A stretch of 49,543 nucleotides of DNA from Clostridiales bacterium (GCA_029012285.1 JAQXLU010000063.1:1-49543), one strand, 5' to 3'. Numbered from the stretch's first letter, positions 33,554-42,304 are shown. Numbers and translations: made by a program. The notes: generated from the letters alone by a model not told the origin.

Positions 33554-34312
33554 TCATTTGTTCAGATAGTGGATGACCTCCAGCAGGCGCTTGCAGATTT
33601 CCGGCAGGTTGCGGGATTTCTCCGCCTGATGGTGGGTGACGGCCATCTCCGGGTGGTACACGATGCTGCCGATGTCCAGGGCGCGGCGGCTCAGGTCGCT
33701 GTCGGCGTGGCTGTAGAAGAATTTGGGGTCCAGGCCGTTGAGCTGGCGCAGGGCGGCGGTGCGGATGAGCAGGAAGCAGCCGTGGGCCACCTCCACGCTG
33801 GTGGGAGCGCGCAATTCGGAATCCGCCAGCGTGTATTCCTCGTACCAGGTCTTGAACGGGCCGGGAATGTGGCGCAGCGCGCTGGACAGCAGATACTTCA
33901 CCGTCGGGGCGCGCTTGGGCAGGTGGATTTCCTTGCCGTCCTCGTCTACAACCTTCGGGGTCAGGATGACGCACTCCGGGTTGCGCTCCATATAGGCCAC
34001 CATGTTGGAGAGCAGATGCTCGTCAAAGCTGACGTCCGGGTGGCAGAGCAGGTGATACTGGCTGTGCAGGAAGGGCAAAACCACATTGTGACCAGCGCCG
34101 TAGCCCAAATCCCTGCGCTGGGCGGAGTAGATCAGCCCGGGGCACTGCCATTGCAGATGCATCCCCATGGTGCTGCTGGGGGCATTGTCCACCACATGCA
34201 GCTCCAATTCGATATTGCTCTCCTGGAAGCACTGCACCGTATGCAGCACCTGCATACCGGGATTGTACATCACGATGCACGCGCTGAGCACCGGTTCAGT
34301 AAAGATCGACAT
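33554..34312 (-). CDS. Family 2 glycosyltransferase
   Basis: A 252-residue soluble enzyme with the GT-A fold. ACIVMYNPGMQVLHTVQCF is the nucleotide-sugar-binding start, LHVVDNAPSS follows, GYGAGHNVVLPFL and HPDVSF hold the region of the DxD-type motif, and KFFYSHADSDLSRRA is typical of rhamnosyl-type GT2 enzymes. The donor and acceptor are unknown; cell-wall or exopolysaccharide glycan is plausible. I start at ATG 34312; a GTG three codons earlier is possible. It stands alone, divergent from a GntR gene. Confidence 0.9.
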   Translation of the reverse strand: MSIFTEPVLSACIVMYNPGMQVLHTVQCFQESNIELELHVVDNAPSSTMGMHLQWQCPGLIYSAQRRDLGYGAGHNVVLPFLHSQYHLLCHPDVSFDEHLLSNMVAYMERNPECVILTPKVVDEDGKEIHLPKRAPTVKYLLSSALRHIPGPFKTWYEEYTLADSELRAPTSVEVAHGCFLLIRTAALRQLNGLDPKFFYSHADSDLSRRALDIGSIVYHPEMAVTHHQAEKSRNLPEICKRLLEVIHYLNK

Positions 34313-34406
34313 GGCCCACACCCCGCAGTCAACAAATACTCACTCTATTCTACCGCGAAATGGCGGATTTGTCCACAAAAGTGTGGAAATTTTGAAGAGG
34401 AAATGT

Positions 34407-34412
34407 TATAAT
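34407..34412 (+). promoter_or_regulatory. Possible -10 element of the GntR gene
   Basis: TATAAT 44 bases before the GntR ATG. No good -35 sits at the standard spacing. The AT-rich gap 34322-34455 is the shared upstream region of two divergent genes. Confidence 0.4.
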
Positions 34413-34455
34413 ACAAGCATTCCTGATTCATCCCGCCTGTGAAAGGAGCACGCCC

Positions 34456-35166
34456 ATGGAAAAAGTCCTCCGTACTGACAGTGCCAGCCCCCTGTATCGC
34501 CAGCTGATGCAGCGCATCCGGGCGGATATTGCCTCCGGCGTATACGCTGTGCACAGCCGCATCCCCTCGGAGGCGGAGCTGAGCCAGGCCTACCAGGTCA
34601 GCCGGGTCACGGTGCGCAAGGCCCTGGCCGAGCTGACCAGCGAGGGGCTTCTCCGCCGCAAGCAGGGCAAGGGCACCTTTGTCTGCGCCCCGCGGCTCAA
34701 GTCGAACCTGCGGGAGGTGACCAGCTTCCACGAGGCGTGCTTGATGATCGGCTGTACCCCCAGCACGAAGGTGATCTCCGCCCAGGTGGTTCGGGCGGAG
34801 GAGGACGTGAGGGAGGAGCTTGCCTTGACGGAGGACCGGGTGGTGGAGATCATCCGCGTGCGCATGGCCGATGGCGAGGTGGTCATGCTGGAAACGAACC
34901 GCTTCTCCATGCAGCATGAGGACCTCCTCCACGCGGACCTGACCGGCTCTCTGTACCATCTGCTGAGCAGCCAGGGCATCGAGGCTGCCAGCGGCGTGCA
35001 TGAGATCAGCTTGTGCTACGCCACAGCCCAGCAGGCCAAGCTCCTGGGGGTGGAGCCCGGTGCGGCGCTGCTCCAGCTGGACCAGCTGATTTTCGATCAG
35101 CACGGGCTGCCGCTTCACACCTCCCACCAGGTGATCCGTGGCGACCGCTTCACCTTCCGTATTTAA
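34456..35166 (+). CDS. GntR-family regulator with UTRA domain
   Basis: A 236-residue regulator of the HutC subfamily. The N-terminal winged helix has PLYRQLMQRIRADIASGVY, RIPSEAELSQAYQVSRVTVR and GLLRRKQGKGTFV. The C-terminal UTRA ligand domain (about 80-236) includes ETNRFSMQHEDLL and LHTSHQVIRGDRFTF. Such proteins usually sense sugars or amino-sugar phosphates. No transporter or sugar gene is adjacent, so its target is unclear. The glycosyltransferase and the NYN gene are the neighbours. Confidence 0.93.
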   Translation: MEKVLRTDSASPLYRQLMQRIRADIASGVYAVHSRIPSEAELSQAYQVSRVTVRKALAELTSEGLLRRKQGKGTFVCAPRLKSNLREVTSFHEACLMIGCTPSTKVISAQVVRAEEDVREELALTEDRVVEIIRVRMADGEVVMLETNRFSMQHEDLLHADLTGSLYHLLSSQGIEAASGVHEISLCYATAQQAKLLGVEPGAALLQLDQLIFDQHGLPLHTSHQVIRGDRFTFRI

Positions 35167-35211
35167 CGCCCCGACCCATTTTCCCTAATCTGAACGAAAG
35201 GCTTCACCATT

Positions 35212-36207
35212 ATGGCAAAGTTTGCAGTCTTTATCGACCTGGAGAACTGCGGCGCAAAGGTCGCGACCCTGGATTCCGTGCTGGAAAAGGTCAAGATCCG
35301 CGGCGATATTCTCCTGGGCAAGGTGTATGGCTACACCGACCGTTTTTCTGACCTCAAGGAGGTGCTTTTGTCCAACACCTTCACCGTCGTGCCCAGCTTG
35401 CGCTATGGCATCGCGCAGAAGAACAATGCGGACATCCAGCTGGTCATCGACGCGCTGGAGGTCGCCTATACCAATGAGCTGATCGACTCCTTCTGCATCG
35501 TCTCCGGCGATAGCGACTATGTGCCCCTGGTGGGCAAATTGAAGTCCATGGGCAAGTTCGTGCTGGGCATCAGTCGCTCCGAGTCCACGTCGAATATCTT
35601 CCTGAATGCCTGCAACGAGTTCCAGTTCCTGGAGGGCGTGAGCCGCAGCAAGGTTGCCGCGCCGGCCCGAAAGGGGAAGAAGGGCAGCGCCAACGAGGAA
35701 ACCGTGGACGAGAGCGAACTGAACAAGCTGGTGGTGTCCATCATCGACGAGGCCACCGGCCTGGACGAAATGTACGCCTCCGAGCTCAAGGGCGTGCTGA
35801 CCCGCCTGCGCCCTGACTTCAACGAGAAGGCCTATGGCTGCGCATCCTTCTATAAGCTCCTGGCCAAGCTCTCCGCCAAGTACGGGGACATCTACGTCAA
35901 GAACGACAACTTCAACGTCATGGTGTCCCTCAACGCCAACATGGAGGGCGCCGAGACTCATCCCCAGCTGACGGTGGACAACTGGAAGAAGGCCTTCGCC
36001 GCGCAGCTGGCCGCCTACAAGGATGGTGGCTTTGACCGCGTGAACCCCTCCATCCTCAAGGCGGACATCCTGACCACCTACCCGGATTTCAACGAACGGA
36101 ACATCGGCTTCAAGCGCTTCTCCGACATGATGAAGCAGCTGGAGAAGGATGGCCTTGTCCGGGTGGAAATGGACGAACAGAAAACGATGCTGATCGCATT
36201 ATTGTAA
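35212..36207 (+). CDS. NYN-domain putative ribonuclease with two OST-HTH/LOTUS domains
   Basis: A 331-residue protein. Residues 1-145 form a PIN-like NYN domain: FAVFIDLENCGAK (first Asp), NNADIQLVIDALE and FCIVSGDSDYVPLVGKL (acidic cluster expected to bind metal). Two LOTUS-type winged helices follow at about 160-245 (LKGVLTRLRPDFNEKAYGCA) and 255-331 (LKADILTTYPDFNERNIGFK); each has the DFNEK/RxxG-F-F pattern. In the known family LOTUS binds RNA, including G-quadruplexes, and NYN cuts RNA. The cellular target is unknown. A weak GAAAGG precedes the ATG. Confidence 0.92.
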   Translation: MAKFAVFIDLENCGAKVATLDSVLEKVKIRGDILLGKVYGYTDRFSDLKEVLLSNTFTVVPSLRYGIAQKNNADIQLVIDALEVAYTNELIDSFCIVSGDSDYVPLVGKLKSMGKFVLGISRSESTSNIFLNACNEFQFLEGVSRSKVAAPARKGKKGSANEETVDESELNKLVVSIIDEATGLDEMYASELKGVLTRLRPDFNEKAYGCASFYKLLAKLSAKYGDIYVKNDNFNVMVSLNANMEGAETHPQLTVDNWKKAFAAQLAAYKDGGFDRVNPSILKADILTTYPDFNERNIGFKRFSDMMKQLEKDGLVRVEMDEQKTMLIALL

Positions 36208-36219
36208 GGAGTATGCACA

Positions 36220-36813
36220 ATGAACGCAGGATTCAACCGTGAGGCTGCGCTGGCGGCCCTGAAGGAGTACAACAAGGAGGCCTTTCACCTCCAGCACGCG
36301 CTGACCGTGGAAAAGACCATGCGTTGGTATGCCAACGACCTGGGCTATGGCGAGGACGCAGATTTCTGGGGCCTGGTGGGGCTGCTGCACGACATTGATT
36401 TTGAAATGTGGCCCGACGCCCACTGCATCAAGTGTGTGGAGCTGCTGGAGGGCATCGGCGCGACGCCCGAGTTCATCCATGCGGTGTGCAGCCACGGCTA
36501 TGGCCTGGGCTCTGACATTGAGCCAGCGCACGAGATGGAAAAGGTGCTCTTCGCCGCCGACGAGCTGACCGGCCTCATCGGCGCTGCGGCCCGTATGCGG
36601 CCCTCCAAGTCCTGCACGGATATGGAGGTGTCCTCCCTCAAAAAGAAGTTCAAGGACAAGAAGTTCGCCGCCGGCTGCAGCCGCGATGTGATCCGCGACG
36701 GCGCGGCGCGCCTGGGCTGGGAGCTGGACACGTTGATGGACAAGACCATCCGCGCCATGGCCGCCACCGAGGCGGAGATGCTGTCCGAGCTGGAAGTCCT
36801 CACCCAGGCATGA
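36220..36813 (+). CDS. HD-domain phosphohydrolase-like protein
   Basis: A 197-residue protein of the HDIG group. HLQHALTVEKTM supplies the first metal-binding His, LVGLLHDIDFEMWPD the HD pair, AVCSHGYG a further His, and LFAADELTGLIGAAARM the final Asp. Hydrolysis of a nucleotide or phosphoester is expected; the substrate is unknown. It follows the NYN gene by 12 bases with AAGGAG, so they are probably co-transcribed, which may suggest a common role in RNA or nucleotide turnover. Confidence 0.9.
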   Translation: MNAGFNREAALAALKEYNKEAFHLQHALTVEKTMRWYANDLGYGEDADFWGLVGLLHDIDFEMWPDAHCIKCVELLEGIGATPEFIHAVCSHGYGLGSDIEPAHEMEKVLFAADELTGLIGAAARMRPSKSCTDMEVSSLKKKFKDKKFAAGCSRDVIRDGAARLGWELDTLMDKTIRAMAATEAEMLSELEVLTQA

Positions 36814-36891
36814 GCGGAAAAAAACGCCGTTGATGCAGTCTTTTGCGCCCATGGGCCGTTATATAGCTGACAGGAAAGGAGGGCGTGCCCG

Positions 36892-37431
36892 ATGAAGCAT
36901 CTGCGCAGGCTGATCTGGCATATCGCGTCCCGGCTGCTGATTCTCACCGTGGTGCTGGGATTGCTGGTGACCGGCTTCTACTACGCGATGAACATGACCA
37001 ACATCTACGTGGTCCTCAAGGACGGCATGGCCCGCCGCACCCAGGTGGTCATGATGACCGAGGACGTGGAGGAGCTGCGCAAGTACTTCTACGACAGCTT
37101 CCTCAGCAGGGACGCTGCGGTGCAAACCGTGCTGAACGGTACCTCCCCCTACCAGGCGTACAAGATCGTGGGCATCGACCACCGCCTGGAAATGGGCTTC
37201 ACCTGGGTTTGGCCCTGGGATACCACCGCCCGGGTGAACATTGTGGAGCGCGTCCCCGCCATTGACGGTCGCGTGAAGGGCAGCGTTGCGGAGACGTATA
37301 TCGCCCAGTATGGAAACGACGCGCTGTATCCGCCTAAGTGGATCAGCGCCCGCTACCGTGCCACCCTGGTGAAAGAGAATGGGCAGTGGAAAATATTGAG
37401 CCTCCAGACGATCGAACGGCTGGAGGAATAA
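36892..37431 (+). CDS. Membrane-anchored protein of unknown function
   Basis: A 179-residue protein with an N-terminal anchor (LLILTVVLGLLVTGFYYAMN) and an exported domain of about 145 residues rich in aromatic and charged residues (TWVWPWDTTARVNIVERVP, WISARYRATLVKENGQWKI). The last part looks like a beta sheet, similar in style to NTF2-like or DUF4829-type lipoproteins, but I cannot assign a family. AAAGGAGG precedes the ATG. It follows the HD gene by 78 bases and ends at a strong terminator. Confidence 0.8.
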   Translation: MKHLRRLIWHIASRLLILTVVLGLLVTGFYYAMNMTNIYVVLKDGMARRTQVVMMTEDVEELRKYFYDSFLSRDAAVQTVLNGTSPYQAYKIVGIDHRLEMGFTWVWPWDTTARVNIVERVPAIDGRVKGSVAETYIAQYGNDALYPPKWISARYRATLVKENGQWKILSLQTIERLEE

Positions 37432-37438
37432 TCAAATA

Positions 37439-37487
37439 GGAAAGCCTGGGAGGAAACGAGCAGCTTCCCGGGCTTTCCTTCTTTTTG
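37439..37487 (+). terminator. Intrinsic terminator
   Basis: GGAAAGCCTGGGA pairs with TTCCCGGGCTTTCC (one bulge), followed by TTCTTTTT. Confidence 0.85.
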
Positions 37488-37503
37488 ATGGATCAATCGT
37501 AAC

Positions 37504-37980
37504 TTAGCGTTCCTGGACTTCTTTTCCGCTAAGGTGCTCTATTTCGATTTCAAACATCTGAACGGCCCTTCCAGATGATGCCACTTCCTCATCTACCATC
37601 TTTTCATCAGGATAATACTTCATTGCAAACCTCTTTACAAGTTGAATGGTGTTTTCTTGATTTTCGACTAAATGGCATCGTCCAAAGACAACCACACTTT
37701 GAAGAAATGGTGCCCACGATTCTTCTTTAATGCTTTCATTACCGCATATTGTAAAGCAAACCTTGTCACATGCTTTCAAACAATCCGCCTTATAACCTAC
37801 TTTCGCTCCATGGAAAATAATCTTTTGTGCGTCTTCATCATACAGGTAATTGATCGGGATCGCATAGGGATAACCATGATCACCATTAACTGCCAGAATG
37901 CCACGTCGAGAACAACGAAGCAGTTCTTTTGCTGCGTCTATACTGATTTCATTTTTCTTTTTTCGAATTGTTCTAAACAC
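37504..37980 (-). CDS. Pyridoxamine 5'-phosphate oxidase-like flavoprotein (NimA/nitroimidazole reductase group)
   Basis: A 158-residue split-barrel flavin protein: RRGILAVNGDHGYPYAIPIN, KIIFHGAKVGYKADCLKACD and SVVVFGRCHLVEN are typical of the NimA-like subgroup. It may reduce nitro compounds or bind FMN or heme; the true substrate is unknown. The start is GTG 37980 with GGAGAGG upstream. Base composition is clearly AT-rich (many AAA, GAT, TTT codons) compared with flanking genes near 60% GC, so recent acquisition is likely. The AT-rich zone extends to about 38040. Confidence 0.88.
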   Translation of the reverse strand: MFRTIRKKKNEISIDAAKELLRCSRRGILAVNGDHGYPYAIPINYLYDEDAQKIIFHGAKVGYKADCLKACDKVCFTICGNESIKEESWAPFLQSVVVFGRCHLVENQENTIQLVKRFAMKYYPDEKMVDEEVASSGRAVQMFEIEIEHLSGKEVQER

Positions 37981-38076
37981 TGGATATACCTCTCCAAATC
38001 ACGATTTGTATGTGTATCATTGCAGCAAAGGCCAATCATCGTCGATGTGACGAGAACCGAAAAGGCGCAATGCGGC

Positions 38077-38688
38077 TCAGTAGCCGGCTTCTTCATCCAC
38101 CAGCACGACGGTGATCTTGTGTCCTCCCACGGGTCGCTCGATGATGGAGGTGACGTTGCACATGCTGCGCTGGCAGTGGGCAGCGTCGCATGTGCTCTCG
38201 CGGGCACAGGGGGTATCCAGCCCCAAGCGGCGGGCGTTGAGGGGGCAGGCGACCGTCTTGATGCGCCCCAGTGCCTGGGGAACGCCGCCGTCTACCAGCT
38301 TGTTGCTCCCCGCCACGATAATCACCTGCTTGGGCCCCGCAATCATCGCGCCAACCCGGTTGCCCGTGCCGTCAATGTTGACCAGACAGCCATCCGCCGT
38401 GATGGCATTGCTGCTGCACAGGTACACATCGCTGCTGGCCGCTTGGGCCATCGCTTCGGGCTTGGGCTCGTCGCTTTTCCAGTGCCAGTGGGGATGGCGG
38501 CCCAGGGATTGCAGCTCCTCGTAGATGCCCATGCTTTGCAAGGTGACGCTGCCGCCAAAGCCGATGGAATCCGCCGGGCCGATCAACTGCATCACGATGG
38601 CCTTGGCCTCGGATAGCGTCGCGGCGTGGTGCACGTGAAAGCCCTTGCGGACAAGGGCGTAAATGGTGTTGCTCATCAAGGTTGTCAT
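38077..38688 (-). CDS. LUD-domain protein (LutC/DUF162-like)
   Basis: A 203-residue protein with the LUD fold: LIGPADSIGFGGSVTLQSMG, VYLCSSNAITADGCLVNID, GNRVGAMIAGPKQVIIVAG and a C-terminal cysteine cluster (CARESTCDAAHCQRSMC). Family members act in lactate utilisation or have unknown roles, and single-gene versions are common in anaerobes. CCGGAGG lies nine bases before ATG 38688. No lutA or lutB neighbours are present. Confidence 0.88.
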   Translation of the reverse strand: MTTLMSNTIYALVRKGFHVHHAATLSEAKAIVMQLIGPADSIGFGGSVTLQSMGIYEELQSLGRHPHWHWKSDEPKPEAMAQAASSDVYLCSSNAITADGCLVNIDGTGNRVGAMIAGPKQVIIVAGSNKLVDGGVPQALGRIKTVACPLNARRLGLDTPCARESTCDAAHCQRSMCNVTSIIERPVGGHKITVVLVDEEAGY

Positions 38689-38766
38689 GACTGCTGCCTC
38701 CGGTTCGTGCGTTGGTATGCCGGGTGATTCGACGTGTTCCCTTGGAATTCCTGCTATTCCGCCGTG

Positions 38767-38795
38767 ATTGACTTCCAGGTTCAATGGTGCTACAA
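38767..38795 (+). promoter_or_regulatory. Promoter of the cysteine desulfurase gene
   Basis: TTGACT (38767-38772), 17-base spacer, TACAAT (38790-38795), 33 bases before the ATG. Confidence 0.75.
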
Positions 38796-38828
38796 TCAAG
38801 CGGAAGAATCCCGAAAAGGAGAATTCCC

Positions 38829-39977
38829 ATGCGCCGCATCTACCTTGATAACGCTGCTACCACCGCCGTACTGCCCGAGGTGCTGGAGGTCATGCTGCCC
38901 TACTTCACAAAGGTGTATGGCAATGCGTCCTCCATCCATGCCCCGGGGCGGGAGGCCAAGCGCGCCCTGGAGAACGCCCGCCGCCAGGTGGCGAAGGCGC
39001 TGGGCGCAGCCATCCCCCAGGAAATCTACTTCACTGCCGGCGGCTCGGAGAGCGACAACTGGGCCATCAAGGGGGTGGCCCTTGCCCACGGGAAGGGGCA
39101 TATCATCACCACGGCCATCGAGCATCACGCGGTGCTCCATACCTGCCAGTGGCTGGAAAAGCAGGGCTTTGCGGTCACCTATTTGCCGGTGGACGCCTAT
39201 GGGCAGGTCACCGCGGCCCAGGTGGAGGCCGCGCTGCGCCCGGACACCATCCTGGTGAGCGTGATGGCGGCGAACAATGAGATCGGCACGCTGGAGCCTG
39301 TCGCGGAGATCGGCGCGCTTTGCCGGGCGCGCCAGGTGATCTTTCACACCGATGCGGTGCAGGCCGTGGGCGCGGTCCCGCTGGACGTGCAAGCGATGCA
39401 CATCGACCTGCTGTCCCTGTCCGGGCATAAGCTGCACGGCCCCAAGGGCGTGGGCGCGCTGTACATCCGCAAGGGCGTGAAGCTCATCCCCCTGCTCCAC
39501 GGCGGCGCGCAGGAGAGGGGCTTCCGCGCGGGCACGGAGAATCTGCCTGGCATTGTCGGCCTGGGCAAGGCGGTGGAAATCGCCCATGCGCACCTTGAGG
39601 AAAACGCATCGCGCATGACGGCGCTGCGCCAGCAGCTGTTGACTGGCCTGATGGCTCGCGTGCCCGACACCCGCCTCAACGGGCATCCCACCCAGCGACT
39701 GCCGGGCAATGTGAATCTGTCCTTTGCCAAGGTGGAGGGGGAGGCGCTGCTGCTCCGGCTGGATCTGATGGGGGTGGCGGGCTCCTCCGGCAGCGCATGT
39801 ACATCCGGCACGCTGGATCCCAGCCATGTGCTCCTGGCGCTGGGCCTGAGCGAGGCCGAGGCCAACGGCGCGCTCCGATTGACCCTGGGCACGGACACCA
39901 CGGCGGAGGACATCGACGCGGTGCTGGACATCCTGCCGCCCATCGTGGCCGATCTGCGCCGCCTGGTGACCCGATAA
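38829..39977 (+). CDS. Cysteine desulfurase (NifS/IscS type)
   Basis: A 382-residue PLP enzyme that takes sulfur from cysteine for Fe-S clusters or tRNA thiolation. YLDNAATTAVLPEVLEVM begins it, FTAGGSESDNWAIKG and TAIEHHAVLHT follow, the PLP lysine is in SLSGHKLHGPKGVGALY, and the persulfide cysteine is in SGSACTSGTLDPSHVLLALG. I start at MRRIYLDNAATT, with AAAGGAG seven bases upstream. No iscU or mnmA is next to it, so the acceptor is unknown. Confidence 0.96.
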   Translation: MRRIYLDNAATTAVLPEVLEVMLPYFTKVYGNASSIHAPGREAKRALENARRQVAKALGAAIPQEIYFTAGGSESDNWAIKGVALAHGKGHIITTAIEHHAVLHTCQWLEKQGFAVTYLPVDAYGQVTAAQVEAALRPDTILVSVMAANNEIGTLEPVAEIGALCRARQVIFHTDAVQAVGAVPLDVQAMHIDLLSLSGHKLHGPKGVGALYIRKGVKLIPLLHGGAQERGFRAGTENLPGIVGLGKAVEIAHAHLEENASRMTALRQQLLTGLMARVPDTRLNGHPTQRLPGNVNLSFAKVEGEALLLRLDLMGVAGSSGSACTSGTLDPSHVLLALGLSEAEANGALRLTLGTDTTAEDIDAVLDILPPIVADLRRLVTR

Positions 39978-39987
39978 GTGAAGAACA

Positions 39988-40021
39988 CCGCCCCACCGGC
40001 AATTCGGCGGGGCGGCTTTTT
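39988..40021 (+). terminator. Intrinsic terminator of the desulfurase gene
   Basis: CCGCCCCaCCG, loop GCAATT, CGGcGGGGCGG, then CTTTTT. Confidence 0.88.
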
Positions 40022-40026
40022 GTGCG

Positions 40027-40884
40027 TCAGGCAGATTTTTTATCACCGATGCGCTTGAGGTAGAACAACGCGGTGCATAGCTGCATGCGGATGCTGTAAT
40101 AGGCGATGGCAAGGTACATCAGCAATGACAACAGCAGGGAAAGGAGAGGCGAGGCAGCTTTCAGTCCCAGCAAACTGATGATTGCGCCAAAGACGACAGC
40201 TACCACGAGCGCCATCACCAGCATCACCAGGAAGAGCGGCAGCGTCAGCTTGGCCAGCTGCCACTTGTGGCCCGCCATCAGGGCCTTGGACATGTTCACG
40301 CAGGAAAACACGCTGCATTCGGGGTCGTCCGCCAGGATATAGTTGGACAGCATGTAGCGCAGCGCTGCAGGAATCACCAGCCCCAGGACCAGGACAAGCG
40401 CTAAAAAGGGGAGGATTGTGAGGATGGGCTCTGCCACTTCCAGCGGGATGCGGGATTCCATCGCGACCGGGATGAGGATGTGCGCGCCGATGCGGATGAC
40501 CGCATAGACCGGCAGCGCCCACAGCACGAGCTTCAGTGACACCCACAGCGACAGTCCGAATGCCTTGCGGCAATCCCGCATGCGGCTGAACACGCTGGTG
40601 ACAGGACAGTAGACAGCGCCCCGGCACAGCTCGAGCTGCGCGGTGGTGATGCCCAGCATCAGGCTGCTGCTGATCAGTGTGTACACCATATCCAGCAGAA
40701 AGCGGCCAATGCCGGTCAACACCTGGTTGTTGGTCAGCGCCAGCAACGTGGTGCCAGCCCAGGTTAGCAGATAAGGGATGCCGACGGCGATGAAGAACAT
40801 CCCCAGCAGCGGCCAGAAATGCCTTTGTGCCAGCTCCCTGGCGCGGTGACGGGTGTAGACGTTCTCGACAGCGGTGTTACTCAT
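40027..40884 (-). CDS. DUF975-like integral membrane protein, copy 1
   Basis: A 285-residue protein with about six membrane segments. RARELAQRHFWPLLGM opens it, and FSRMRDCRKAFGLSLWVSLK and MLSNYILADDPECSVFSC then MSKALMAGHKWQLAKL are the conserved family parts. It is clearly paralogous to the gene directly upstream, which it overlaps by four bases. The DUF975 family has no settled function. A possible role is a response to envelope stress under the upstream LytTR regulator, which is inference. Confidence 0.82.
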   Translation of the reverse strand: MSNTAVENVYTRHRARELAQRHFWPLLGMFFIAVGIPYLLTWAGTTLLALTNNQVLTGIGRFLLDMVYTLISSSLMLGITTAQLELCRGAVYCPVTSVFSRMRDCRKAFGLSLWVSLKLVLWALPVYAVIRIGAHILIPVAMESRIPLEVAEPILTILPFLALVLVLGLVIPAALRYMLSNYILADDPECSVFSCVNMSKALMAGHKWQLAKLTLPLFLVMLVMALVVAVVFGAIISLLGLKAASPLLSLLLSLLMYLAIAYYSIRMQLCTALFYLKRIGDKKSA

Positions 40885-41972
40885 TTTATAAGCTCCTTTT
40901 CATCGTTATCTTCGCTGGATCCTTGTCCGGGGGAAGCGGCAATCGTTTCCGACGGAGGACCGGTGGAGGGCGCATCCAGCCAGGCGCTGACGGGCTTTGT
41001 GCTGCTCTCGTCCCGCAGCCAGTAGCTGAGGGGCGCGTCGGCTACGGGCTGATAACGCTTGACGTAGTACAGTGCGGATGCTATCTCCAACTGAAAGACG
41101 AAATACAATCCGCCAGCGCCCATCGCCAGGCACATGACAATCGACAAGCACCGGGCGATGAGGACAACCTCTGTATTGCGCATAAATGGGATCATCACCA
41201 GTGCACCCAGCAGCATGGTGCCATATAGTGCCCCCAGCAGCTTGAGCAGGATCAGGGCGCAGAGCCGGAAGTACTGCCACTTGCGGCCCTTCATCAGCCG
41301 CTTGGACAGCGCCACGCATTCGCGCACGCCCCGCTTCGGATCATCCGCCAGGCAGTGGGTCACCAGGGCATACCGGAGCCAGGCGGGGATCACCAGCCCG
41401 AGCATCAGCCCCATGCCGCAGAGCATGACGAAATTGCTGGGGCCGGCGAATCCGTTGATGGCCATGTCAGATGCGCAAAGCAGGAGCGCCAGGCCGGGGA
41501 TGGCCCATGCCAGGAGCTTCAGGTTGATGAGCACATTCAGCCCCAGCCCCTTGAGGCAAACGCGCATCCGCCCGAAAACCCCCCTGATTCGCGGGAAGCC
41601 GCCTCTGACCGTGCCAAGGTACTGTGCCTTGACGCCCAGGGTCAGCCCGATCAGGAGTATCGCGGAAATCAGCGCGTATACCAGGTTGAAAACCACAAAC
41701 CCGGGTGAGGTGAGCAACGCTCGCGCCGCGTCGCGGACGGACTGGTCGCTGATGATGATATTCGATTCAGCCACGGTGCGCAGTGCGTCCGTGAGCGCTT
41801 GCGTTTCCTTCGCGGTGATGGCATCCCCGACAGCCGTTGCCACAAGGTCGACGGATAGCATGATGAGCAGCGCCAGCAGCGTCATGCCCAGCATACGCCA
41901 GAAATGCCGCCTGGCCAGCCCCACAGCGTCATGGCGAAGGGTTACGTTTTCCACGGTCATCTCAACGTTCAT
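40881..41972 (-). CDS. DUF975-like integral membrane protein, copy 2
   Basis: A 363-residue protein with about six membrane segments and a longer, Ser/Pro-rich C-terminal tail. DAVGLARRHFWRMLGM, FGRMRVCLKGLGLNVLINLK, CLADDPKRGVRECVALSK and LMKGRKWQYFRL align with the equivalent parts of the downstream paralog, so the pair arose by duplication. Start at ATG 41972 with AAAGGGA seven bases upstream. The two genes are coupled by a four-base overlap. Confidence 0.82.
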   Translation of the reverse strand: MNVEMTVENVTLRHDAVGLARRHFWRMLGMTLLALLIMLSVDLVATAVGDAITAKETQALTDALRTVAESNIIISDQSVRDAARALLTSPGFVVFNLVYALISAILLIGLTLGVKAQYLGTVRGGFPRIRGVFGRMRVCLKGLGLNVLINLKLLAWAIPGLALLLCASDMAINGFAGPSNFVMLCGMGLMLGLVIPAWLRYALVTHCLADDPKRGVRECVALSKRLMKGRKWQYFRLCALILLKLLGALYGTMLLGALVMIPFMRNTEVVLIARCLSIVMCLAMGAGGLYFVFQLEIASALYYVKRYQPVADAPLSYWLRDESSTKPVSAWLDAPSTGPPSETIAASPGQGSSEDNDEKELIK

Positions 41973-42015
41973 GGTTGTTCCCTTTCGTAGATACAGAGGG
42001 TTGGAGGAGAGGAGA

Positions 42016-42304
42016 TCAGCCTTCCTCGTTGCTTTTGGCAGCGAGGGCCTTTGCGCGAAGCAGCCCCTCAGAGGGTGTTTCGCCCTCGTGCTTGCCGTCA
42101 CGCAGATGCTGGAAAACCACGCTCAGGCAAGCGACCATCAGGGCGTTGGCAACGTAGGTCATCACGATGCATGCGCAGGTGTTGACAGTGAAGCCGGCAG
42201 CAGTGTACCCAAACTGATCGCAATGGTGATCAGATACTCCCTTCCGGGATAACGAGCACCAGCTCCAAAGCGCGCTTGCGGATGCCAGCGGGGGAGTCAT
42301 TCAT
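42016..42304 (-). pseudogene. Frameshifted small membrane-protein gene
   Basis: The minus strand has a proper start (GGAGG, eight bases, ATG 42304) and begins MNDSPAGIRKRALELVLVIP but stops after 24 codons. A second frame then reads REYLITIAISLGTLLPA, and a third reads TCACIVMTYVANALMVACL followed by a charged tail ending AAKSNEEG. Each piece looks like protein in turn, so two small indels seem to have broken one gene of about 95 codons with two membrane helices. A single open frame from ATG 42300 exists but its first half is unlike protein. It sits 22 bases after the LytTR gene. Confidence 0.5.

Noticed and set aside
34456-37431. A phage-defence island around the NYN-LOTUS gene
   Set aside because: No nuclease-toxin pairs, reverse transcriptase, CBASS, Thoeris or similar genes are nearby, and composition is that of the core genome.
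37504-37980. Nitroimidazole resistance gene
   Set aside because: Only general NimA-like and PNPOx-like features are visible; activity cannot be inferred, so it is called a flavoprotein.
42016-42300. A clean 94-codon gene from ATG 42300
   Set aside because: Its first 32 residues (Ser/Trp/Cys/His-rich) are unlike protein, while the overlapping frame with the correct ribosome-binding spacing encodes a plausible start. A frameshifted gene fits better.
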